Assembly (NCBI GenBank): GCA_004325065.1
Contig: PITI01000164.1
Location: 1-18,261 of the forward strand
Source of the DNA: Hamiltosporidium magnivora
Taxonomy: Eukaryota; Microsporidia; Dubosqiidae
DNA: 18,261 bases
Reading direction: 5' to 3'
Positions 1 to 7,229 of this stretch are shown here, in pieces; position 1 is the first letter of the stretch; the number at the start of each line of letters is the position of its first letter. The translations under genes were made by a program, and so were the position numbers. Under the pieces are notes generated by a model that saw nothing but the letters and a program-made list of their open reading frames with translations, had not been told where the DNA came from and did not search any database.

Positions 1-280
1 CTTAAACTTATATCTATTTAGGAGAAGTAAGTTTAATTTAAATATAAGAAAAATAATTTAGTTCAAAGCTTTTAATTACTTCTTTTAAAGAAGGGGTTAT
101 TTTTAAATTATTTTTAAAGAAATTAGAGAATAAATAAGAGAATAAATTTATGGTTTAAAGCTTATTCTCTACCTTATTGTCAAAAAAGGTTATTTTTAAA
201 GAAAGTAGATAATAAATTTAAGAAAAAAAATAAAGAATTAGAGAATGAATTAAAAGAAATATAAATACTTAAATATTTTA
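1..280. other. AT-rich non-coding DNA with short repeats
   Basis: I see no gene here. The stretch is almost pure A/T with small duplications: ggttattttta occurs at 95 and again at 188, each followed by an A/G-rich run ending in aataaattta. The 9-mer agagaataa occurs at 125-133 and 137-145, and its exact reverse complement ttattctct lies at 162-170, so either copy could pair with it. In DNA this AT-rich such pairing may be chance. Confidence 0.4.
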
Positions 281-376
281 TTCAATAAAATTCTAGGTTT
301 ACAAAATTTTCTCTTTCTAAATAATAATTTCCACTATTTCAACCACTTCTATCTCTTCCTCAAACTCCAACTCTAC
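281..376 (-). repeat. Left arm of inverted repeat flanking the E2 gene
   Basis: The reverse complement of this stretch aligns with 1240-1341 along its whole length. Shared blocks include a purine-rich gaggaagagatagaagtggtt (right arm differs at a few bases) and agaattttattgaata versus agaattttattaaata. Identity is roughly 70% by eye, with small indels. Read on the minus strand it gives an open acidic tail (residues like EFEEEIEVVEIVEI) ending in TAG at 317-319. The right arm gives a matching acidic tail in its own outward direction. It may therefore be the 3' end of a decayed duplicated gene; no complete gene is present and I do not recognise the protein. Confidence 0.6.
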
Positions 377-543
377 ATTTGTTAAATACTTAAAAAAAAT
401 AAATAAAAAACTTAAAATAAAAGATGATTAAATAAATAGTGAGAAAAAATACTTAAATAAATAAATACATTACAAATATAAAATACAAACCTAAATAAAC
501 AATACGAAACATAAAATTTTAAATTAAGAAGTTGAAAATATTG

Positions 544-549
544 TTTATT
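544..549 (-). terminator. Possible polyadenylation signal of the E2 gene
   Basis: The minus strand reads AATAAA ten bases after the TAA stop of the E2 gene. Microsporidian mRNAs often carry such a hexamer close to or overlapping the stop. In AT-rich DNA the motif is common by chance, so position is the only support. Confidence 0.35.
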
Positions 550-559
550 GGAATCTGTT

Positions 560-1069
560 TTAATTCTTTCTGGCATATTTTTCAACGCATTCTTTACACT
601 TCTGTCTGTAAAGTTCTCTATCATTAACGTATGTACGAGCTATTTCTGGGACAAGTGGGTCTTTTGGGTTTGGTTCGTCTAACCAACTAATTAGTGAAAT
701 AATGACTTTCTGTATAGTTAGTGCTGGTGACCAGCTATCGTTAAGTATGTCGAGGCATATGACACCGTTGGAGTTGATATTTGGGTGGTAAATTTTAGTG
801 AGGAAAATAATTTTTGGTGGTTTGAATGGATAATCTGCTGGAAAGGTAATTCTTAGGTTGAAGATACCGCCGTGGTAGAAACTACCTTCCGGTGGAATGA
901 GTTTGGCATCCCATTCAAAGAAATTGCCATTTCCTGATGGTTGTATCTCAAAACACCTAAATGTTGTGTCTTTAGCCATGTTCTTTGGATCGGATTTCTC
1001 TTTGGAAAGTGCTTGCATTTCTTTCATTATTCTTTTTTTTGCAGCGTTGTCTGCTGATGTTTTGTCCAT
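560..1069 (-). CDS. UBC4: Ubiquitin-conjugating enzyme E2, UBC4/UBC5 class
   Basis: An E2 enzyme that takes ubiquitin from E1 as a thioester and passes it, with an E3 ligase, to proteins destined for the proteasome. The 169-residue protein covers the whole UBC fold. It has YPFKPPK near residue 80, the HPN motif at 95-97, the catalytic cysteine in GVICLDIL at residue 105 (8 residues after the HPN Asn, as in UbcH5), then DSWSPALT with Trp113 and PNPKDPLVPEIA at 133-144. These blocks match UBC4/UBC5 better than UBC1 or other E2s. The family is usually about 148 residues. The excess is about 8 extra N-terminal residues and an insertion of about 12 residues between positions 22 and 50, before the first strands. 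The start at 1069 is supported by CCC touching the ATG, although Met15 would align better with the usual N-terminus. No intron is seen. The catalytic core assignment is very secure; the exact paralogue less so. Confidence 0.95.
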   Translation of the reverse strand: MDKTSADNAAKKRIMKEMQALSKEKSDPKNMAKDTTFRCFEIQPSGNGNFFEWDAKLIPPEGSFYHGGIFNLRITFPADYPFKPPKIIFLTKIYHPNINSNGVICLDILNDSWSPALTIQKVIISLISWLDEPNPKDPLVPEIARTYVNDRELYRQKCKECVEKYARKN

Positions 1070-1072
1070 GGG
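1070..1072 (-). promoter_or_regulatory. CCC start-site signal of the E2 gene
   Basis: On the minus strand the sequence reads aaatacccATG, with CCC directly touching the start codon after a long A-rich run. CCC-like motifs adjacent to ATG are a known microsporidian transcription signal and go with very short 5' leaders. It supports choosing the ATG at 1069. Confidence 0.7.
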
Positions 1073-1239
1073 TATTTGTTTTTTTTTGTTTTTATATTAT
1101 TTGTGTCTGCGATATAATTTATTTTTAAATTTGAAAATGTTGTTTTTTTGTAGGATTTAAAATATTATTATTTGTGTTTTTTGTACTTCTTTGCAGTTTT
1201 TTGTCTTTTATATTTTATTATAATTTTTATAATTTTACT

Positions 1240-1341
1240 GTAAAGAGTCGGATTTGGAAGAAGAGACAGAAGTGGTTAAGGAGGTAGAAGAAAACATATA
1301 AAAAATGGTAAAAATATTTTAACCCAGAATTTTATTAAATA
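1240..1341 (+). repeat. Right arm of inverted repeat flanking the E2 gene
   Basis: This is the partner of 281-376 in opposite orientation. On the plus strand the frame starting at 1245 reads ESDLEEETEVVKEVEENI and stops with TAA at 1299-1301. Upstream the same frame is closed by stops within a few dozen bases, so only a tail of about 18 codons survives. The shared 3' flank agaattttatt(a/g)aata lies at 1326-1341. Similarity in both coding-like tail and flank suggests two decayed copies of one gene end, not an inverted terminal repeat of a transposon, but that is inference. Confidence 0.55.
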
Positions 1342-1583
1342 ATAATTTTACTGTATTTTTTATAATTTTACTTCTATTTAATATTTTGTATAATTTTTTA
1401 TAATTTTAGTACTTTTTTGTTTTTTTGAATAGAACTTAGAAATGCTTTAATTTAAATTATTTTAGAAAAATATGTTTAAAATGGAAGTTTTTTATGGGTT
1501 TTTGTTAAAATAAGAAAGATAATTTGATTGTTTTTAAGGTTGACGGCTGTATATTAAAAAAAATATTTAAAATATAGGCGAAT

Positions 1584-1822
1584 TATTATAGGGATTTAAA
1601 TAAAAGGGATTTAAATAAAGGGATTTCAAATAAAGGGAGTAAAATAAAGGGATTTCAAATAAAGGGAGTAAAATAAAGGGAGTAAAATAAAAGGAAAGAA
1701 TTATAGGCATTGAATTAAAGGGAGTAAAATAAAAGGAAAGAATTATAGGCATTGAATTACAGGGATTAAATTACAGGGATTAAAAGGCTCGATTTAATTA
1801 ACAGGCTTAAATTACAAGATTT
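1584..1822 (+). repeat. GGG-rich interspersed minisatellite
   Basis: Short units of the type agggatttaaataa and agggagtaaaataa alternate for about 240 bases. Two higher-order periods are visible: a 29-base unit starting gggatttcaaataaa at 1620 and 1649, and a 42-base unit starting gggagtaaaataaaagg at 1678 and 1720. The end degrades into attacagggatta units and ggcttaaattac. GGG triplets recur on the plus strand at roughly 10-15 base spacing. An open frame on the minus strand here is only the low-complexity translation of the repeat. Confidence 0.85.
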
Positions 1823-2320
1823 AATTATAATAATCATAGCGTTATGTGTTTTTATTAACTGTTTTATAGCTATTTAAATAAATAAATATAAATAAATTAA
1901 TTAAAATAATAATTGGATAAATATAAATGAAGAGAATCTACTTCTTTCATAGTAAGAAATGTTGTTTGAGACTGAATAATTATTACAAAAATTAAATAAT
2001 CTTGAGAGTATTTATATTGGTTAGAATTTGAGATTATATAAATGGGATCTTAAAATAAAATGATAAGAATGATTTATTTGGTATGAATATGTTTTGTAAA
2101 ATATTAGAAATATATTGATATATGTAAATTATAAATACTTGGTATAAATAATTGTAATTTAGATTGTTTGAATAAAATCAATTTAATATTAGTTGTAGAT
2201 CTGTATGTGGTATGTGGGTGAATAGATTTTTATATGTTAAATGGTTATAGACAAATAGATAGCCATTAGAACGTATATGTGCTATAGGAAAGGAATTATA
2301 CTCTTCTAGATGGTCTATGT
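1823..2320. other. Gene-free AT-rich stretch
   Basis: I see no coding potential, RNA gene or clear repeat in these roughly 500 bases between the minisatellite and the likely hAT end. Stops are frequent in all frames. Confidence 0.5.
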
Positions 2321-2360
2321 CAAGGCTTGCCAAACTTTTTGGCCTGCGGGTTATTTTGAC
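2321..2360 (+). repeat. Probable left terminus of the decayed hAT element
   Basis: The sequence begins caaggcttgccaaacttttt and continues ggcctgcgggttattttgac. It closely resembles the ends of Charlie/ZBED-type hAT transposons, which start CAG(N)GG, run through a CCAAACTTTTTGGC-like core and then a GCGGG-type box. It lies about 1.1 kb upstream of the recognisable transposase and in the correct orientation. A clear matching right end and an 8-base target duplication were not found, so the boundary rests on resemblance and position. Confidence 0.55.
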
Positions 2361-3449
2361 TTTTATAAAAAGTTTTCAGAGCCAAGAGGCTATTATATTT
2401 CTATATCAGTTTAGTAAGAAGCATTTGCCAATATTTATTATTAATACTTTTGAATGAAATCATAAAGGTTTATAAACTTTTTTAATGAAAATAAAATTGT
2501 TTCTTAGCAATATTCTTAAAAATAAAAATGGTAAAATAAAAAGAAATGAATCTACAAATAATTATAAGTTTGATTGAACTGATAAAGTATGAAAGAGTGG
2601 GAAATTTAATCATATCATTGTGATTGAACATATAATTAACTGATCTGTTAGATAATGTTCTTATTTATACCTTTTATATTTACGCTTGAATCAAAGACCG
2701 GGGTCACAATCTTTTTCTTAAGTCATAAATTTTTTATGTAAAGGTGATTGTGGTCTATAAAATCTGAATAACCAGACATCATTTGCATTCATATCCGGAA
2801 AAACCACCCAGAACCCGAGTTGACTAGGCTGTTTCTGGGACTAATTGAGACATAATCAATACAAAATAGTTTTTGCTTCAAAGATGAGTTAAAATTTCTT
2901 GCATGCGTGACGTAGGGCTTCTTCTCTTCAGTACTGAATTCAAGGGTATTGATCATAACACAGGTCGGTTAATTGTGCTAAATAATAAACAACAAAATAT
3001 GTCTTTATGTCTGTGATGATTTAATGCTCAATTTTTAGCTTTAATTCAATCTATACAATAATATTATGCTAACTTAATCAAAAAGATACACCATCTCATT
3101 TTCTAATGGAAAACAAAATATAGTGTCTTTATAACTTTAAAGTTTTGAGTTAGTTGCTTATAAATCGGTAAAGAAATTTATTGGTTCAATTCTTGTTTGA
3201 AACTTTGGATGTTTAACTTACTGTATTTATATTTTATTTTTTCTCTATAATTCGAAAAAAATATTAATACTGACAAAAAAATAAGATAATGTGAATGCAG
3301 ATCATTTAAAGGGCCATATGACGGTTAATGGTTTGTTATTGTGTCAAGTAATAAGGTAAGATGTGTCGTTTGATACAAAAATATATCAAATCTTGAAGCA
3401 AACAATATAAAAGATATTAATAGATGAAATATTCTCAGATTTACCTCAA
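2361..3449 (+). other. Likely 5' part of the hAT element, not readable as protein
   Basis: Base composition is less AT-biased in places (for example 2690-2960), as in the transposase relic, which suggests the same origin. I could not recognise a BED zinc finger or any other domain. A weak inverted pair occurs near 2703-2761 (gtcacaatc and gattgtggtc). Treat this as decayed transposon flank by position only. Confidence 0.3.
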
Positions 3450-4905
3450 ATATACCAGAAGTTTACAATTAGAAAAATAAAGAACTTTAAAACGCGGCTG
3501 AAAGCTAAAAAATCATTGTTCAGAAAATTAAATGCTGGATAAGTTGCAGAAACCCGAGTTTTTTTCACTTGGCTTATATATTCGGCAAAACGTAGTAGAC
3601 TTTTTACAAACGGCGAATTAATTATAAATTTTATCATTGCGACGCCATTAAAAATGTGCTTGTAAAATTTAAATGCAATTAAAAAGATAATTTACTCTCC
3701 CTAAACAGTAGCAAAATGAAAAGAGAAATTTAAGACAGTATAGCAACACATGTATCAGACAAAACAAACACATAGAATGTTTTAATTTGGCTATCGTTGT
3801 CTCGGAGGATGTTTCCGGAACGGCCCAAATTTCGCTTTTTATTCGAGATATTGATCCAAATCATGAAGTATTTAAGAGCTTTTAGATGCTTTTAGTATTA
3901 CCAACACGATCACTGAAAATTATGTTTTTATAGAAACCAAAACTCTGTTGAGAGGAACAATATTCGAAGAAAAAACTCGAAATGTATAACAACTAATGAC
4001 GGAGAAAATATTATTCCGGAAAAATAAAGGTGTCGTTACCCACGTAACAAAGACCTTAGAAAATTACCTTGCTATAAAATTTTCGATAAAAATTATATAT
4101 ACAGCTTCAATCTTTATGGGAAAACGCTGTACGTGTAGAGTGTTTTAAACCAATCATATACGTGGTTAACTGTATAAAAGCGCATGCACTGTATCATCGC
4201 CGATCTCGTGAATTTATTCAAGAAGTTAAAGAAAATTTTCCCCCAGTATATTGCAAATTACTAGCTTAATTGTAAAACAAATTCAATCGAGTTTCTTAAG
4301 TTACACAAGACTTCCGAATATTTTTAAATAAAAGGAATCCTCAACCTTCTTTATACAGCAATGAATAACTATGTAATTGAATTTCATTCAGATTTACTTG
4401 GAACATTGAATGATCTGAATTTAAAATCACAAGGAAAGAATCAGATATTCCCGAATCACAAACATATATTTATTCCATTCGTAAAAAAATAGTCTTGTTT
4501 AAATTTCAAATAAACAAATTTCTTCACACGTTTTAATACGTTTTTTGAAAAATCTTCGGCATCATTTTCAATATATTTTGCATTAGAAAGTTTATATACT
4601 TTCAAAATAAATTTATTCTCGTTTTTATGATTTCTATTTATTAGCAAACGAAGTTACATTTTTTTCAGAATCATTTTAATGCCGATATAGAACCCCTAGC
4701 CAGGAACTTTAATTTAAAATTATAGCTATGCAAAGCGGTGATGGTTTAAAAGAAAAATATAGAAATTCATCATTACAGGGATTTTATAAGAGTTACAGTT
4801 ATGCAATTCAATCACGTATATAAATTTACTTGTGGTTTTTTTCCGCTTTTGATACTACCAATCTATGTCAAGAAACATTCTCTAAATTGAATGCAGAAAA
4901 ATAAT
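3450..4905 (+). pseudogene. Decayed hAT transposase (ZBED5/GTF2IRD2 type)
   Basis: The plus strand carries, in colinear order but in several frames, the landmarks of a hAT transposase of the type domesticated as ZBED5, GTF2IRD2 and FAM200. At 3498-3662 there is a block with SAKRSRLFTNGELI (family: IAK..KPFT.GE.IK). At 3781-3882 AIVVSEDVSGTAQISLFIRD matches the LALDEST...TAQL.IFIRG segment holding the first catalytic acid. At 3989-4024 TTNDGENIIPEK matches TTDGAP.M.GK, the second catalytic Asp. At 4020-4083 KNKGVVTHVTKTLENY follows. At 4102-4266 KPIIYVVNCIKAHALYHRRS matches the VV..VNFIRSR.LNHR.F segment. At 4391-4489 DLLGTLNDLNLKSQGKNQ matches D.F..LN.LNL.LQGK. At 4839-4901 NLCQETFSKLNAEK matches the C-terminal LCE..FS.LN dimerisation region. 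Each block is bounded by stops or frameshifts, so the gene is dead. The family assignment is secure from the colinear set; the subgroup is less so. Confidence 0.88.
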
Positions 4906-5319
4906 TACACAATTAAATTAGCTTATATCTACCAAATGTAGTTAATGATAGGTTCGAATGGTAAAAAGACCTACAATTTCGTGAAAATTTTGGTGATAAA
5001 ATACACTACAACAATCTCATCAATTACAAATTAATCCAGAGTTTTATATTATTTTATTTGGGTTTTTTAGCAGCAGAAGCCGTATTTGTAAAATCCCTTC
5101 CCTCATTCTGTTCCACGCTGAATTTTACCCCTGGCTGAAAATAAAATCCAGCGGATCGTGGCACCTGATAAATTGTATTGGGTCTGAAAAATTTTGTATT
5201 TAATTCTTTTCTTTAGACAAAAACATTTATTTTGATGGGAAATTTTACATTTTGTGAATACGAAAAGATTTTAATAAAATAAGACCCTTTTAAGTGGAAA
5301 AAATATTTAGAAATTGAAC
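4906..5319 (+). other. hAT 3' flank with a tentative right end near 5186
   Basis: No gene is visible. The reverse complement of about 5100-5186 starts CAGACCCAATACAATTTATC and continues through a gatccgctgg box into attttattttc. It is loosely comparable with the left end at 2321-2360 (core, GC-richer box, then TTATTTT). If real, the element would span about 2.87 kb. The match is poor and no flanking 8-base duplication remains, so this is a suggestion only. Confidence 0.25.
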
Positions 5320-6040
5320 TTTTTTTAAAAGTATCAAATATTTTTAAAACAGTGGCAAGTGTTGTATTTATTTTCATTGCATTAACGCAGTTCTAGGTTT
5401 AACATAAATAATTGCTACCTCAAAACTGCATCAGTAACCCCTACGATACTTACATCCCAAAGCTTTTCATCTACCAGTTAAGTGGAACCTAATTAATAGA
5501 CGAGGAAGTTGCCCGGAGTTTGTTAATATCCGTTGCATGGAGTGTGATCCAAGACCGAAGCCCCCCCGGGCTCCCCCGAGACTATGCAGCATTTCCACGT
5601 ATTCTTCGCTTACCGATCCCAATAAACTGCTAGCCAAGATATATTTTAGAGAAAAACATAGGTACACGTAGACAGTGCAATAATATACCAACAGGTATAA
5701 CCTGCATTTAGAATTCTTGGTTTTAGAATAGTTTTGTTTTTATATCTCCTAGGCGCTAAGTCTTCTACTCCGAGTGAGCAAGGCTAAGTTTCCATGTTTT
5801 AACATGACAATTATCTACATGATCAGCTGCGGTCTGCAATCTAGCTACATAAAAAACTTAAAATAAACTTGTAGGAAAAGTTTCACAATTTCTTAGACCT
5901 CTTTTCCTCATACAAACTCCCATGGAACAACCGAAGATGCAATGTGGTTTTATTCCCACCAAAAGTTAAATAAGGATCTTCACATCACTTTCTCACATTC
6001 GCCAAGCAGAAGGTTTTTTATGTGATTATCCTCCCTCTGT
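5320..6040 (+). repeat. Dispersed repeat R1, copy A
   Basis: The segment around 5345-5557 matches 18046-18261 at roughly 85-90% by eye, including gttctaggtttaacataaat, the box cgaggcagttgcccgg (cgaggaagttgcccgg here) and ccgttgcatggagtgtgatc. The whole stretch to about 6040 also aligns, more weakly, with 16295-16976. It has no protein I recognise. The open frame on its minus strand (5467-5691) is interrupted in the copy at 18030-18261. A very GC-rich patch at 5563-5582 (ccccccgggctcccccgag) lies inside and is not kept in copy B. The unit could be a solo LTR, a SINE-like element or a transposon end; the ends are not defined well enough to choose. Confidence 0.8.
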
Positions 6041-7182
6041 TCAAAAATTAAAAAGAAATGAATGAAAAAGATTAAAAAAAAAGATTTAAAAGAAAGATGG
6101 AATAAAATATCAGAAAAATAAAATGAAAAAGCATTTAAACTATTTACATAATAAACATTTTGAACGCGTATGCGTTTTTCTAATTTCTTTGTTTTATCTA
6201 ATCATTTCCCCATTGACTTTCTAGTTTTCCTTTATATAAGAAATATTTTTGTATTTTAATCCGAAAATTTAAAATGTTTTAAAATTATTATGTAAGTTAC
6301 TCAGATATACTTCAATGAAGAGACTTTGACAAAATATATTTTTTTAAAGTTTTTTTACCAGAATTTTTGGAATTAAACATGGAAATGCAATATAGAATAA
6401 AGTTTGCGAAATAATTAAAGTAAAATAAAAAATAACGTACATTTTTACAAAGAAATTCTACCAAAATCTAACTATAGAATATAAAAATCTAAGTCAAAAA
6501 TGGGTATAAGCCCGAAACGGATATCTTAGCACAGCCTTTTTTATTTTTCGCAGGAAGACAGGAAAAAAACGACATCAAATAATAAAAATGTTATTAAAGA
6601 TTTAAGAAAGTGTTGAAAATAATAAAATTTTATTTGCTGCAATCTTCCTTGTAATTTATATTAATTCATTTGCTTTGTTAAAAGACACCTACTCTACAAA
6701 AAAAATTGTAGTGGTTCATATGTAAGCAATCTTTGACCTGCCGCAGCAGGCAGATAAAATACGTTTACAGGGGCATTTTCGAATCATTTAATCTAAATAA
6801 ACAAAAAAAGAACGCCAAAAATAATACGATCACACATAAAGTATAAAATTTAAAGCAACGAATTCCAATTCAATAAATATCAAACGCAAAAGAAACCAAA
6901 ATCTTATTTGTAAATTTAAAATACATGCCATATATAAAAATACAAAAAAAAGTATCGGAAAGAGCGTGAAATAAGGATTATATGAATAGAAATAGCGCTT
7001 GTATTTACTTGTTTTAAGAAAAAGAATTTTAGAAAATAATAAAATATAAGCAAATTATAATTTAATTTGGCTGTTTCCATATAGAAATCCCAAGTTTTTT
7101 TTCCAACGTTGTATTTTTGGCGATAGCCGAAGGCATTTGTTTGGATATTTATAAAAACAGTCAAAAACTAAATTTATTGATT
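6041..7182. other. Gene-free stretch between R1 and the LRR gene
   Basis: I found no supported gene. A small GC-rich hairpin occurs at 6738-6750 (cctgc, loop cgca, gcagg). A minus-strand open frame at 6916-7164 starts with TTG, has no CCC signal and matches nothing I know. I treat it as chance or an unrecognised relic. Confidence 0.4.
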
Positions 7183-7188
7183 TTTATT
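7183..7188 (-). terminator. Possible polyadenylation signal of the LRR gene
   Basis: The minus strand reads AATAAA about 41 bases after the TAA at 7230-7232. It is plausible by position only, because the motif is frequent in such AT-rich DNA. Confidence 0.25.
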
Positions 7189-7229
7189 TAATTTCGTACA
7201 ACGAAGCAGTTAAAAATCTAGAGATAAAA

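Noticed and set aside
897..1160. Plus-strand open frame over the E2 gene
   Set aside because: Antisense shadow of the well-supported E2 coding sequence.
1567..1752. Minus-strand 61-codon open frame
   Set aside because: It is the translation of the minisatellite and repeats itself with the 42-base unit; no CCC signal and no domain.
3446..3637. Minus-strand open frame
   Set aside because: It is antisense to the hAT transposase relic, whose plus-strand reading matches the family.
4456..4647. Minus-strand open frame of 63 codons
   Set aside because: It overlaps the hAT relic on the opposite strand and shows no recognisable feature.
4952..4965. GGTTCGAAT string resembling a tRNA T-loop
   Set aside because: The flanking bases do not pair into a T-stem, and no acceptor or anticodon arm fits; the same holds for the string near 17261.
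5100..5186. Candidate right terminal inverted repeat of the hAT element
   Set aside because: Alignment with 2321-2360 needs several gaps and no target duplication matches gtctatgt at 2313-2320, so I kept it only as a tentative note.
5467..5691. Minus-strand 74-codon open frame with a Gly-rich stretch
   Set aside because: It lies in repeat R1 and the equivalent frame in copy C is broken by stops, so it is not a conserved protein.
6916..7164. Minus-strand 82-codon open frame just downstream of the LRR gene
   Set aside because: It starts with TTG, has no CCC signal and no recognisable domain. I considered an LRR exon or a transposase relic and found no support.
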